DNA from: Streptococcus oriscaviae
Lineage (GTDB): Bacteria > Bacillota > Bacilli > Lactobacillales > Streptococcaceae
Assembly: GCF_018137985.1 (NCBI RefSeq)
Contig: NZ_CP073084.1
Location: forward strand, 930,001 to 994,000
DNA length: 64,000 nt
Direction: 5' to 3'
Shown: positions 42,891 through 52,477 of the stretch, piece by piece
Layout: every line of letters begins with the position of its first letter
How positions within the stretch are numbered: the stretch's first letter is position 1
Program-made: the position numbers and the translations under genes
The notes under the pieces: generated by a model
Database searches by the model: none
What the model was told of the DNA's origin: nothing
What the model saw: the letters and a program-made list of their open reading frames with translations, nothing else

Positions 42891-44313
42891 GAAAAGCTTC
42901 AATATCTAATACCTTATCACAAACACTGGCCAGTAATTCCTCATCATGCGAAATGAGAAGAACCAGCTTCTTTTCTTTTTTCAAAAAGGCCAGGGCCCTA
43001 GCCAGTTGGTGCATCTGTTCCAAGTCCAGACCGCTGGATGGTTCGTCAAAGATGAGGATGTCCTTGTCCGCCAATAAGCTGGCCACAATCATCAAGCGCT
43101 GCTGTTCCCCACCTGACAGGCTAACTGGATGCCGATCCAAAAGATCGGATAGACGAAACAGGCTGAGCAGCTGGTTATCCAGTTGGCCTGATCGATTGCC
43201 TAACAGCAACTCCTTGCGGACTGTTTCTGCAAAGAGCTGCAAACGCACGTCCTGCATTACCAAGCCGATTTTCTGCAAGCGTTCGCGAGCAGTTAAGGTT
43301 TGTCCCTGAAAGGAAATCCTCCCCTGACTATCATCTTTTAGGCCGACTAAATAGCTGGCTAAGCTAGACTTGCCCGATCCATTTTGACCGACCAGACCGA
43401 CCACCTGCCCCTTGGCCAGGCAGAGCTGATCGATCCGATACAAGGCCTTCTTCCCTTGACGAACGGTAAGATGTTGGATAGAAAGGCCTTCTTTATCGCT
43501 GGTAAAGTTGGCTGCGAGCGCTGCAACCCGCTCCCCATAGACTGTCGAATCCATGCAGCGCAACCCCATAACTTGCCGGCATTCTTCGTTTCTCCCTAAA
43601 AAGGCAGCAGCTGGATAGATTTCCTTTAAACAGCCATCCTTAAAGTAGAGATAGGTGTCTGCCAACTCACTGAGATAGGACAGCCGGTGTTCAGCAATAA
43701 TCAGGGTCTTTCCGGCTGCTTTCAGCTCCAACAATAAGTCTTTAACCCTCTCAATCCCTGCTCTGTCCAAGTTAGCTGTCGGCTCGTCAAAGACCAAAAC
43801 ATCTGTTCCCTGCATAGCTGCCGTCGCAATAGCAATCAACTGTTGCTGACCGCCAGACAGCTGAAAAATATCCTCTTGTAACATCCTGTCCAGCTGAAAT
43901 TCTCTGCTGATATGGTGCAAACGTCCAGCTATTTCTTCTTCCGACAGCCCCTGATTCTCACAGGGGAAAACCAGCTCATTGACCACTGTTCGGTGGAAAA
44001 ATTGAGTGGATGGATTTTGAAAAACAGAGGCCACCTGCCGGGACAAGTCTTCCACTGAAACCTGCCCCAATTGCTGACCGGATAGGCGGAGTTCCCCTTC
44101 TAGTCGGCCATGATAATACTCTGGAATCAAGCCGTTTAAGAGTTTGAGAAAGGTGGATTTTCCTGAACCAGAAGGGCCACACAGCACCACACATTGACCT
44201 GATTGAATAGACAGTTGGTCAATCTGACAGGCCGGCTGTTTCGCCTGACCATAGAAGAAACGAAAATTTTCAGCGGCTATTTTAGGAGAAAGAGTAGAAA
44301 GCTGAGGCTCCAT
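42811..44313 (-). CDS. ECF transporter fused double ATPase, C-terminus altered by island insertion
   Basis: Cytoplasmic energising subunit of about 500 residues with two ABC domains. The first has GPSGSGKSTFLK (near 45) and LSGGQQQL; the second has GQNGSGKSSLASYL (near 315) and LSGGEQQRLM. The start is taken at ATG 44313 (GGAG 9 bases upstream), overlapping the T-subunit gene. The native ending DKVLDIEAFPKPE, preserved at 18354, is replaced after EAFP by about 23 residues read antisense through the LXG remnant (YTAGHVSQSVLEPSTLQNDDKGNLS). Both ATPase cores are intact, so function is probably retained. Confidence 0.9.
   Translation of the reverse strand: MEPQLSTLSPKIAAENFRFFYGQAKQPACQIDQLSIQSGQCVVLCGPSGSGKSTFLKLLNGLIPEYYHGRLEGELRLSGQQLGQVSVEDLSRQVASVFQNPSTQFFHRTVVNELVFPCENQGLSEEEIAGRLHHISREFQLDRMLQEDIFQLSGGQQQLIAIATAAMQGTDVLVFDEPTANLDRAGIERVKDLLLELKAAGKTLIIAEHRLSYLSELADTYLYFKDGCLKEIYPAAAFLGRNEECRQVMGLRCMDSTVYGERVAALAANFTSDKEGLSIQHLTVRQGKKALYRIDQLCLAKGQVVGLVGQNGSGKSSLASYLVGLKDDSQGRISFQGQTLTARERLQKIGLVMQDVRLQLFAETVRKELLLGNRSGQLDNQLLSLFRLSDLLDRHPVSLSGGEQQRLMIVASLLADKDILIFDEPSSGLDLEQMHQLARALAFLKKEKKLVLLISHDEELLASVCDKVLDIEAFPYTAGHVSQSVLEPSTLQNDDKGNLS
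42892..43015. repeat. Right copy of the 124-bp island-flanking direct repeat
   Basis: Aligns with 18369-18492 in the same orientation at about 94% identity, one indel near the junction. It is part of the ATPase coding sequence. The two copies flank the entire type VIIb island, 24.4 kb apart. Confidence 0.92.
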
Positions 44314-44936
44314 AAGCACAAACTCCAATCTAGCCAAGTCCAAGACGACTTGACAAATTCACTTGGCTTTCCTTTTAGTGCCAAACCCTTGGTCAAGGTT
44401 GCCAAGGTCAAATCTTGGGCGGTTCGCAAAAGTGACATCATCAAAGGCACCACAAAGCACTCCAGATAAAGATGAGGCCGCAAAAACATATCGCGTTTGC
44501 CCAGAAAAATCCCCCGAACCATCAGGGCAGCATGAATATGACGCGCATCTTGCTTGATAGCCGGCAGAAAACGCGACATTACCCCCAAGACCAAGAGAAG
44601 AGCCTCCGGCAGATGCCACTTCCGAAGTGCATGAACCAGCTCATAGCTACTGGTCGTCATCAAGAGAAAATGCCCTGCCAGCAAGGGAACCCAGATATAG
44701 CCTAGAACAAAGGATAAATGACTAAGCCAATCCGGAAGGACAGACAGCCGACTGACACAGCCCAATCCAAGAAAACCAACCAGAGCCACAACAGCCATTT
44801 TCTTCTTGCCTGAAAGCAGAAAGAGCATGCTCATCCCTATAACCAAATAAGCTGTTTGAAGAAAACCCAGCCGTAAGCCATAAGTCAGACTGCTTGCCAC
44901 TACCAAGATGATTTTACTGCGAGCATCAAACCTCAT
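44277..44936 (-). CDS. ECF transporter T subunit (CbiQ family)
   Basis: Membrane coupling subunit of 219 residues with about five helices (LGFLQTAYLVIGMSMLFLLSG and others). It has the EcfT arginine-motif region near ALRKWHLPEALLLVLGVMSRFLPAIKQDARHIHAALMVRG (about 105-145), which contacts the ATPases. It sits between the S subunit (overlap of 4 bases) and the double ATPase. Together the three make a complete ECF importer. Confidence 0.88.
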   Translation of the reverse strand: MRFDARSKIILVVASSLTYGLRLGFLQTAYLVIGMSMLFLLSGKKKMAVVALVGFLGLGCVSRLSVLPDWLSHLSFVLGYIWVPLLAGHFLLMTTSSYELVHALRKWHLPEALLLVLGVMSRFLPAIKQDARHIHAALMVRGIFLGKRDMFLRPHLYLECFVVPLMMSLLRTAQDLTLATLTKGLALKGKPSEFVKSSWTWLDWSLCLWSLSFLLFLLK

Positions 44937-45523
44937 GCCAGCAGACCTGACTTATCGAAATATTTCTTAACCAGATGCTGTCCCAGAAGCCCGCTGATCA
45001 CAGCGGCTGTTACGATGGTTGCAGACAGCCAGAGGACATTGCCCAGATTGAAATCTAAAAGAACCCGAGCGATGTACTCTGCAGACTTTCCACGAGCCAC
45101 AAGAGCGGCCTCGTAAGCATCTCTCATAAACCACATGAGAAGGATAGGCCCTAAATTTCCAAAGGAAAACAGCACATAGCTGGCCAAATTGTAGACCTTG
45201 CTCTTATAAGAACCCAGTCTAGCCAGCCCATCTCCAAGCAATCCAAAGAGCAGACTCGGCAGAAAAGAAGCCGTCATATAGCCTGACAGGAAGAAAAATC
45301 CTGCCATGACAGCCCCAACCAGACTGATAGCTCCAAATTTTCCGACCTTAGCAATCAAAAGCATATAGACCGGGCCTGCTAGGAGCGCTGCAAAGGCTGG
45401 TGCGTACATCATATTGCCCGACTTATCAAAGAAAACTCCAATCAAGGTTCCAAGACCTACACAGAGGAAATAAAGGGCAGAAAAGGCTCCCGTTACCATA
45501 ATATCTTTTACTTTTAAATTCAT
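44933..45523 (-). CDS. ECF transporter S subunit, Trep_Strep/MptD family
   Basis: Integral membrane substrate-binding subunit of 196 residues with about six helices and the opening KVKDIMVTGAFSALYFLCVG typical of the Trep_Strep (MptD) family. The ligand of this family is not firmly established; the neighbouring pair of ABC exporter-type proteins suggests a vitamin, metal chelate or siderophore-like compound, which is inference. It starts 2 bases before the end of the ABC gene upstream. Confidence 0.82.
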   Translation of the reverse strand: MNLKVKDIMVTGAFSALYFLCVGLGTLIGVFFDKSGNMMYAPAFAALLAGPVYMLLIAKVGKFGAISLVGAVMAGFFFLSGYMTASFLPSLLFGLLGDGLARLGSYKSKVYNLASYVLFSFGNLGPILLMWFMRDAYEAALVARGKSAEYIARVLLDFNLGNVLWLSATIVTAAVISGLLGQHLVKKYFDKSGLLA

Positions 45524-45525
45524 TC

Positions 45526-47190
45526 TTATCTCTCCTTGAACAGTTGACCACCTTCTAGCCTATAGAGATGATCTGCACAGGCCATGGTTGAGGCACGGTG
45601 GGAAATCAGAAAGACCATGCCCTGACAGTGTTCTTTGACCAGCTGGATAAAGCGTGCTTCGTTAAGCGAATCCAGATTGCTGGTCGGCTCATCAAAGATG
45701 TAGCAATCTGCCTTCTTGAGCAGGGCGCGCATCAATTCTAAGCGCTGACCCTCACCGGCTGAAAAATCATTGGCAGAAGCAACCACCGTATCTAAGCCCT
45801 GCGGACTTTCTAAAATCCGTTCCTTCATTTGGCACTTGTCCGCCAATTCCAAAATCATCTCATCAGAAATATCTGTTCGTCCGAGAAGCAAGTTTTCTCG
45901 AATGCTCTGATGGAAAATTTGCGGCACCTGCGGAACATAGGCAAAGTTGGCTTGCAAGTGAGCCTTGTCAATGTCGCGGCTATCTATTCCTGAAAGAGCT
46001 ATTTCCCCTGATTGCCAGTCATACCAGCGCATAATCAATTTCATCAGGGTTGACTTGCCAGCACCGGAAGACCCGATCAAGCCAATAATTCCCGGCTGAT
46101 GGAAATCAACCGACAGCTTACGATAAAGGCCTGCTTCTCGTCCATCATAGTCAAAATCCAATTCTTTAATAGCAATATCCGTGACGACGATGTCCAGTTT
46201 CTGACCGCTTTGTTCTGCCTCTTTCTCATCCAAGAGTTCAAAAATATTGCGACCGGCATTCATAGCCCGCTTAAAACCAAGAGGCAGGCGACTGAGTTCC
46301 AAAAATGGAGCAAAGGAGCTAGAAAATGCGACTACCAGAGAAAGTCCAACTCCAACCGATAGCTGACCGCTTTCTACCAAATGCAAACTAGTCAAGGCAA
46401 AAGCCATAATAGACAAACCAACGACCAAAAAACTGACCGCGTACTGCATGAAGTTGGTTTGGGCTACTCGGCACTCCAACTGATTGACCTCTTTTGATTT
46501 GATGCTCAGCTGCTCAAAACGGCAGTCAGTTTGTTGGAATTGCAGTAAGTCCTTCATGCTTTTTAAACTTTCAATAAAATAGGACACATAGGCCTTGCGC
46601 TTGCTGTTTTGCTCCTTAAGTAGGGGCTGGAGCTGCTGGGCAAATTGATTGGGAATCCAGATAGCCAAGATGGCATAGGTCACCAGAGCAAGCACTGGCA
46701 ATATCCAAGAAGACAAACCGAAGTAAAGTCCTAGCAGCCCCGCCACCAAAATCCCTGTACAGATTGGGGCAATGGTATGGGCAAAAAAGACTTCCAGAGC
46801 TTCAATATCTTCTCCTATCATTTTCAGAAGACTTCCGCTGTCCTGCCGATCTAATTTGGCGGGAGCTAAGGCCCGCAATTTAGCAAAGATAAGCCTGCGG
46901 TAGGCCGCAAGGGTATGAAAGGCTACATAATGTCCAAAGTAATGTTCGCCATAACGAAAAATTCCTCTTAATAAGGCCAGTAAAATGAAGATTCCCAGCA
47001 TGAGAATCGAAGCCGTTTCTCCAGCTAAGGCCCTCATGGCCAAATGAATGAGCAAAACCGGTATGGCTACCGTCGTTACCTGCCCCATAACAGCGAAGAA
47101 GACAGCCAGTCCAATACGCGGCAAGAGGTGCTGCATTGACCGGAGCAGCCGCGGTATCAAAACTCCCGTCGGATAGCGTTCCTTATCCAT
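45526..47190 (-). CDS. ABC transporter half-protein 2 (membrane domain + ATPase)
   Basis: Fused permease/ATPase of 554 residues. Six membrane helices occupy about 15-310 and the nucleotide-binding domain about 330-550, with Walker A IGSSGAGKSTLMK (near 358), the signature loop FSAGEGQRLELMRA (in place of LSGGQ) and Walker B CYIFDEPTSNLD. It overlaps the first half-transporter gene by 8 bases, so the two probably form a heterodimer. Transporters of this type sit beside ECF/MptD genes in many streptococci; import of a metal chelate (IrtAB/YbtPQ-like) is possible but unproven. Confidence 0.87.
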   Translation of the reverse strand: MDKERYPTGVLIPRLLRSMQHLLPRIGLAVFFAVMGQVTTVAIPVLLIHLAMRALAGETASILMLGIFILLALLRGIFRYGEHYFGHYVAFHTLAAYRRLIFAKLRALAPAKLDRQDSGSLLKMIGEDIEALEVFFAHTIAPICTGILVAGLLGLYFGLSSWILPVLALVTYAILAIWIPNQFAQQLQPLLKEQNSKRKAYVSYFIESLKSMKDLLQFQQTDCRFEQLSIKSKEVNQLECRVAQTNFMQYAVSFLVVGLSIMAFALTSLHLVESGQLSVGVGLSLVVAFSSSFAPFLELSRLPLGFKRAMNAGRNIFELLDEKEAEQSGQKLDIVVTDIAIKELDFDYDGREAGLYRKLSVDFHQPGIIGLIGSSGAGKSTLMKLIMRWYDWQSGEIALSGIDSRDIDKAHLQANFAYVPQVPQIFHQSIRENLLLGRTDISDEMILELADKCQMKERILESPQGLDTVVASANDFSAGEGQRLELMRALLKKADCYIFDEPTSNLDSLNEARFIQLVKEHCQGMVFLISHRASTMACADHLYRLEGGQLFKER

Positions 47191-48946
47191 AAATCGCGTC
47201 CTCCAATTCTCTTTGACTATCTACCAGTTGACGGTAGGCTGGATTGGTCTGATAGAGGATGCTGTTGTCAGCAACCTGAGCTTTCTGATTTTCAGCCAGA
47301 AAAAGAATCTGATCTGTCGCCTCTACCTGCTTCATCTTGTGGGTAATCACAATGACAATCGCCGAAGCCGACACCAAGCGGATTAAATCATAAATCAAGC
47401 CCTCATTGTCCTGATCCACGCTCGATGTTACCTCATCAAAGATATAGAGCGAGCGCTTCGCCAAGACTGCACGGGCACAAATCACCTGTTGGCGTTGACC
47501 GGGCGACAAAAAGGCTCCATCATCACCGACAACTGTATCCAAGCCCTCTGGCAAATCATGGACAAACTGCAAGACCTGGTGCTGCTCCATCCAGGCTAAG
47601 ATGTCCTCCTTAGACCAATCACAGGCCATGCGAAGGTTGGCATAGATGGATTGGTTGAGCAGGTAAGACTGCCCTGATACATAGAGGACTTGATGATTGA
47701 TAGCCGTTTGCGACAGATTAGCTAACTCTCTGTCACCCAAGAACACCTGCCCCTTGTCTGGTATCAAGCGTTTGAGCAGGATTTGAGCCAAGGTCGTCTT
47801 TCCTTGCCCAGACTCTCCTGCAAAAGCATAGATATGCCCAGCTGTCAGGCTCATAGAAATACCGTCCAGCACCTGTTTTTCACCATAGGAAAAGGTCACA
47901 TCTGCCAGCTCCATCTTGCTGAAAGCAGGCAGCTCCTGATTAGCCTCTTCATCTGTTTTCATCATTTTGTCCAAGAAACCAAAAATGCGGTCTGCCATCT
48001 TGGTGTTCATCATGACCAAGTGCATCCCATAGCCCTGCTCACGAATTGGGGCAAAAAACTCCGTCGCAATCAAAACAAAAAATAGCATGCTAAAAGGTGA
48101 TAAGTTGCCCGCTGCCAATTCTTGCACTGCGACAAAACCTGATACACCGATGCCTAGATACATGACTGCATCCATGTAGCCAACTGCCTGCAATTGAAAG
48201 CTCAACAGTTCCATGGTCGCATCACGAAAATCCTCTGCCTGCCGGTTGAAGGACTGCTCGTAAAGACCGTCCGCCTGATAGGAATAAAGCGTGTTAAGAC
48301 CCTTGAGATCATCCAGAAAGAGGTTGCCTACATCCATATAGGAAGCCCAGTAACGATTCATGATCTTTTTAGACCGCTTTTGCATGGCGATGATGGAAAT
48401 AGGAATCAAGGGCAGGGCCAAGATAAAGATGAAACCACCCATGGGAAAAATGAAGAAAACGAGAAGCAAAACGGTCGTACAGTTAAAATAGGTACGCAGA
48501 GCGGAAGCCATGTAATAAGAATAATAGGTATCCAGACTGTCAATCCCTTGGGAAGCTATGGTAAACACATCAGCAGCAGTTGCCTGCGATTCAAACTGCC
48601 CGTCCTGTGCCAGCAGAGCTTCAAAGAAGGACTGCTTAAGCGAATCCCTTGCATACTGCGACGCAAGCCCCTGCAAATTCTTGGCAAGCAGGGCTATACC
48701 AAAACCAAAGGCATTCAAACCTAGCAACAAGGCCAACAAACCAACAATATCTAGCTTACCTCCTGCCAGATAGGTCGCAAAACCTCTGGCAATCAGGTAA
48801 AAAGAAATAATCCGCATCAAGAATTGGGCCCAGGCTAAAACAGCCGACAATACTACCAAGCCCATCTTTGGCTTGATTCTTTCCTTGAGCCGAGCCAGTA
48901 AGGCCTTTCGTTTTTGGCGAGAAATTCGCTCTTCTTGTTGTGCCAT
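47183..48946 (-). CDS. ABC transporter half-protein 1 (membrane domain + ATPase)
   Basis: Fused permease/ATPase of 587 residues; helices at about 30-310, ATPase domain at about 345-580 with Walker A GESGQGKTTLAQ (near 374), signature FLSPGQRQQVICAR and Walker B LYIFDEVTSSVD. The last catalytic position in Walker B is Glu. It is the first gene of a five-gene operon with the ECF subunits and has its own promoter. Direction of transport and substrate are unknown. Confidence 0.87.
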   Translation of the reverse strand: MAQQEERISRQKRKALLARLKERIKPKMGLVVLSAVLAWAQFLMRIISFYLIARGFATYLAGGKLDIVGLLALLLGLNAFGFGIALLAKNLQGLASQYARDSLKQSFFEALLAQDGQFESQATAADVFTIASQGIDSLDTYYSYYMASALRTYFNCTTVLLLVFFIFPMGGFIFILALPLIPISIIAMQKRSKKIMNRYWASYMDVGNLFLDDLKGLNTLYSYQADGLYEQSFNRQAEDFRDATMELLSFQLQAVGYMDAVMYLGIGVSGFVAVQELAAGNLSPFSMLFFVLIATEFFAPIREQGYGMHLVMMNTKMADRIFGFLDKMMKTDEEANQELPAFSKMELADVTFSYGEKQVLDGISMSLTAGHIYAFAGESGQGKTTLAQILLKRLIPDKGQVFLGDRELANLSQTAINHQVLYVSGQSYLLNQSIYANLRMACDWSKEDILAWMEQHQVLQFVHDLPEGLDTVVGDDGAFLSPGQRQQVICARAVLAKRSLYIFDEVTSSVDQDNEGLIYDLIRLVSASAIVIVITHKMKQVEATDQILFLAENQKAQVADNSILYQTNPAYRQLVDSQRELEDAIYG

Positions 48947-48977
48947 AAGAACTCCTGTTTTCTACAATAGTCCTTCT

Positions 48978-49006
48978 ATTATATCATTCTTTGAATTGTC
49001 TGTAAA
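48978..49006 (-). promoter_or_regulatory. Promoter of the ABC-ECF operon
   Basis: Minus-strand TTTACA (49001-49006) and perfect -10 TATAAT (48978-48983), spacer 17 bp, about 30 bases before the first ABC gene. Confidence 0.8.
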
Positions 49007-49023
49007 TTTTAATTTCTATCACT

Positions 49024-49057
49024 AAAAAGAAAAGGGATTGGAATTTTTTCCAATCCC
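49024..49057 (-). terminator. Terminator at the end of the rimP-rbfA operon
   Basis: Perfect 10-bp stem GGGATTGGAA / TTCCAATCCC (49034-49043 and 49048-49057) followed on the minus strand by TTTTCTTTTT, 27 bases after rbfA. Confidence 0.92.
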
Positions 49058-49083
49058 TGCCATTCAAACAGAGTGGTTCAAAC

Positions 49084-49434
49084 TTAGTCTTTATTTAAGT
49101 CCCGAAGCATCTGGTCAATCTTGTTGCCATACTCGATGGATTGGTCTTTTTCAAAGACCAAGTCAGGAATCTTGTAAAGAGTTAATTTGCGACCTAGTTC
49201 TCTCTTGATGGTTCCAGTAGCTTTTTCAAGACCTGTTTGAGCCTTTTGATTATCTGAAGCTAGGTTACTCATAATAGTGTAGTAGACTTTGGCTACAGAC
49301 AGATCACCCACCATCTGCACATCAGTGATGGTTACTCCTTGAACCCTCGGATCGCGGACTTTTTTCTGCAAAATCTCATTGACTTCGCGTTTGATTTCCA
49401 TGCCAACCCTGTCTGTTCGGAAATGATTTGCCAT
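49084..49434 (-). CDS. rbfA: Ribosome-binding factor A
   Basis: Protein of 116 residues that helps mature the 30S subunit by binding the 5' region of 16S rRNA. The KH-like fold is recognisable from [22 protein letters not shown] (about 10-31), [21 protein letters not shown] and [31 protein letters not shown]. Length is standard. It is the last gene of the rimP-nusA-infB operon but is separated from infB by a BOX-like repeat. Confidence 0.96.
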   Translation of the reverse strand: MANHFRTDRVGMEIKREVNEILQKKVRDPRVQGVTITDVQMVGDLSVAKVYYTIMSNLASDNQKAQTGLEKATGTIKRELGRKLTLYKIPDLVFEKDQSIEYGNKIDQMLRDLNKD

Positions 49435-49532
49435 AGATATTTTCCTCTCATTTAATCATACCGTTCAAGCTAAGAAAACTCCCAGCTTGACATTTGGTTA
49501 AAGCGACTGTGGATGCTGACGTCCATCCATCG

Positions 49533-49678
49533 CATACTCAATGAAAATCGAAACTAGGCAAGGAAACAAAGGCGCAGGTAAAACTCTGCTCCTTTCTAGT
49601 TTCAGGGGAGCAGACTGAAAACCTCCACTGGAGCTTTTCACTCACCAAGCCGAGTCGTTTTGATTTTCGAAGAGGCTT
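49533..49678. repeat. BOX-like intergenic repeat between infB and rbfA
   Basis: The left end ATACTCAATGAAAATCGAA (from 49534) and the right end GATTTTCGAAGAGG (to about 49676) form imperfect inverted termini. The interior (AACTAGGCAAGGAAACAAAG) resembles the BOX/RUP-type small mobile repeats of streptococci. It overlaps the last bases of infB. The rest of the 240-base gap (49435-49532) shows nothing definite. Confidence 0.65.
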
Positions 49679-52460
49679 ATTTTTTGATTTCTTCCATGAT
49701 ATAAGCTTCAATATGGTCGTCAACTTTAATGTCGTTGAAGTTCTCAATCATGAGACCACCTTCTTGAGCATTGCCGACTTCCTTGACGTCATCTTTGTAG
49801 CGCTTCAGGCTAGCCAGTTGCCCATCAAAAACAACTACTCCGTCACGAATGACACGAACGCTAGAGTCACGGGTCACCTTACCATTGATAACCATGAAAC
49901 CACCGATAGTGCCAACTTTGGATACCTTGAAGGTTTCGCGGATAATAGCTTCTCCGATAACTTTTTCTTGGTATTCTGGATCCAGCATACCCTTCATGGC
50001 GTCTTCCATTTCCTCGATAACCTTGTAGATAATGCTGTGCAGACGTACTTCTACATCATCTGCTTCTGCCTGTTGGCGAGCTTCTGGTGTAGGACGAACG
50101 TTAAATCCGATAACGAGGGCGTTGGAAGCTTCTGCAAGGGTAATGTCGGATTCGTTGATGGCACCTACTGCCGAGTGAACAATATTCACACGAACACCTT
50201 CCACTTCAATCTTTTGAAGGGAGGAAGCCAGAGCCTCAACAGAACCTTGTACGTCGGCCTTGATGATGACATTGACAGACTTGACTTCGCCTGCTTTGAG
50301 GGTATCAAAGAGGTTTTCAAGGCTGACACGTTGGGTCACCTGACGCTGTTTGAGGAGAGCACGTTTGGCACGCTCTTCACCGGCTGCACGCGCAGATTTC
50401 TCATCTTCGTAAACGGCAAAGTGGTCACCCGCCATTGGTGCTTCGTTAAGACCTGTGATGGAAACTGGCGTAGATGGTCCAGCAACCTTGACACGGCGGC
50501 CCAGGTCATTGGTCATGGCACGAACCCGACCAAAGGTATTACCGACAACGATAGGATCTTGAACGTTGAGGGTTCCTTGTTGCACAAGGAGGGTCGCAAC
50601 CGCACCTTTTCCTTTGTCCAAATGGGCTTCGATAACCGTACCGATAGCACGCACTGTTGGGTCAGCCTTGAGTTCTTGAATTTCCGCCACAAGGAGAACG
50701 GTTTCCAACAATTCATCGATATTTTGGTTGAATTTGGCTGAGATTTCCACAAATTCAGACTCACCGCCCCAGGCAGTTGAGATGACACCATGCTCCGCCA
50801 ACTCCCCGATAACACGCTCTGGGTTGGCACCTGGTTTGTCAATCTTGTTGATGGCAACGATGATTGGAACATTGGCAGCCTTGGAGTGGTTGATGGCCTC
50901 GATGGTCTGTGGCATAACGCCGTCATCCGCAGCCACGACCAAGATGGTCAAATCGGTCACTGAGGCACCGCGGGCCCGCATGGATGTAAAGGCCGCGTGT
51001 CCTGGTGTATCCAAGAAGGTTATTTTCTTACCATTTTCTTCGATTTGGTAGGCACCGATATGCTGGGTGATACCACCAGCTTCTCCTGTTGCGACACGGG
51101 AGTTGCGAAGGGTATCCAAGAGGGTGGTTTTCCCGTGGTCAACGTGTCCCATGATGGTGACAACTGGCGGACGCTCCACCATTTCATCTGCATTGAGGTA
51201 GCCTTCTTCGACGAAGAAACGCTCGATGTCGGCATTGTCCACCTCCACCTTTTCCTTGGCTTCAATACCATAGTCCACCATGAGGAGTTCGATGGTATCG
51301 CCGTCAAGCGATTGGTTTTGAGTAGCCATCACGCCCATCATAAAGAGTTTCTTGACAATTTCAGCCGGCTCGCGCTTGATGCGTTTTGCGATTTCAGCGA
51401 CAGTCATGCCTGCTGTGTATTCAAACTCAGTTGGCAATTCATGGAATTTGCGCTCAGTGACCGGCTTAGCAGGTTGATTGTTTTTGCCTTTTTTATTTTT
51501 CTTGTTGGTATTCCAGTTGCTTGTTCTTTGATTTCTCACTTGATTTTGACTATTTCGATTTCTTTGTTGTTTTCTTGGACCATCTTCTTCGTCACTGTTA
51601 AAGTCACATTTCTTGTCTGGTCGAGCCTGTTTCTTACGACGGGTATCCACTGCTGTTTGTTCCACACTTGCTGGAACTGGGGCAGCTGGTTCTTTGACCA
51701 CTGGCTTGCTTTCCACCACCGGTTCTTCAAACTTGATTTCTTTTGGCTTTTTCGGTTGCTTCTTAGCTTCCTGAGCCTGACGGAAGCGCTCCTCGCTGGT
51801 ACGGGCATATTCGGCATTCTGCTCTGCTTTTAGAGCTGCCGCACGCGCCTTGAAATCAATCTTGGCCACTGGTGCTCGATGGGCTTCTTGTTGAGGCCGT
51901 CCTTGCTGGCCAAATCCAGCCTGCTTGTTCTGACGATTGTCTGAACGTTGGTCACGGCGACGGTCCTGATTTCCTTGGAAATCGCGACGCTCGCCACGAT
52001 CACGACGGTTTTCCCGTTGGCTGTCACGGCGCTCTTTCTGACTTCTGTCTTGTTGGCGCTGCCCTTGTCCCTGAGCGCGTTTTGCTGCCTGCTCTTTCGC
52101 TCGGGCTTCACGCTCCGCCTTAAAGTTTCTGCTCTGTGGACGAGCGACCACAGGCTTGCTTACCTGCTGGCTTGGAGCGGCAGCTGGTTTCGTTTCTTCC
52201 TTGGTAGCTGCTGGCTTGGTTTCTGGTTGAGAGGTCGGTTTTGTTTCTGGTTTTGCGACAGCTTTTTCAGTGCTGTCAGCAGCTTTGACAACCGCCTCTT
52301 TTGTTCCAGTCAATCTCTCTACAATCCGTTGAGCGATGGTTTCCTCAACACTGGAAGAGTGGTTTTTAACATCTGCGCCAAGCTCTTTTGCCATGGCAAC
52401 TACTTCCTTGCTTTCTTTGCCTAATTCTTTGGCAATCTCGTACAATCTCTTCTTAGACAA
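49677..52460 (-). CDS. infB: Translation initiation factor IF-2
   Basis: GTPase of 927 residues that brings initiator tRNA to the 30S subunit. An N-terminal IF2_N domain ([18 protein letters not shown], about 3-20) is followed by a long charged linker (about 60-340), a second IF2_N region ([20 protein letters not shown], about 350), then the G domain with [13 protein letters not shown] (near 438), DTPGHAAF and NKIDKPGA, and domains II-IV. Gene position downstream of ylxQ is canonical. The cysteine-containing [12 protein letters not shown] in the linker is unremarkable. Confidence 0.97.
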   Translation of the reverse strand: MSKKRLYEIAKELGKESKEVVAMAKELGADVKNHSSSVEETIAQRIVERLTGTKEAVVKAADSTEKAVAKPETKPTSQPETKPAATKEETKPAAAPSQQVSKPVVARPQSRNFKAEREARAKEQAAKRAQGQGQRQQDRSQKERRDSQRENRRDRGERRDFQGNQDRRRDQRSDNRQNKQAGFGQQGRPQQEAHRAPVAKIDFKARAAALKAEQNAEYARTSEERFRQAQEAKKQPKKPKEIKFEEPVVESKPVVKEPAAPVPASVEQTAVDTRRKKQARPDKKCDFNSDEEDGPRKQQRNRNSQNQVRNQRTSNWNTNKKNKKGKNNQPAKPVTERKFHELPTEFEYTAGMTVAEIAKRIKREPAEIVKKLFMMGVMATQNQSLDGDTIELLMVDYGIEAKEKVEVDNADIERFFVEEGYLNADEMVERPPVVTIMGHVDHGKTTLLDTLRNSRVATGEAGGITQHIGAYQIEENGKKITFLDTPGHAAFTSMRARGASVTDLTILVVAADDGVMPQTIEAINHSKAANVPIIVAINKIDKPGANPERVIGELAEHGVISTAWGGESEFVEISAKFNQNIDELLETVLLVAEIQELKADPTVRAIGTVIEAHLDKGKGAVATLLVQQGTLNVQDPIVVGNTFGRVRAMTNDLGRRVKVAGPSTPVSITGLNEAPMAGDHFAVYEDEKSARAAGEERAKRALLKQRQVTQRVSLENLFDTLKAGEVKSVNVIIKADVQGSVEALASSLQKIEVEGVRVNIVHSAVGAINESDITLAEASNALVIGFNVRPTPEARQQAEADDVEVRLHSIIYKVIEEMEDAMKGMLDPEYQEKVIGEAIIRETFKVSKVGTIGGFMVINGKVTRDSSVRVIRDGVVVFDGQLASLKRYKDDVKEVGNAQEGGLMIENFNDIKVDDHIEAYIMEEIKK

Positions 52461-52477
52461 TATCTTGTCCTCCTGTT

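Noticed and set aside
18369..43015. The island as an integrative conjugative element or prophage
   Set aside because: No integrase, relaxase, replication or phage structural gene, no tRNA target; the flanking repeat is 124 bp of coding sequence with mismatches, not an att core.
49713..51833. Long plus-strand open frames (up to 342 codons) opposite infB
   Set aside because: They are antisense frames of a highly conserved gene, with low-complexity translation and no ribosome sites; infB explains the region fully.
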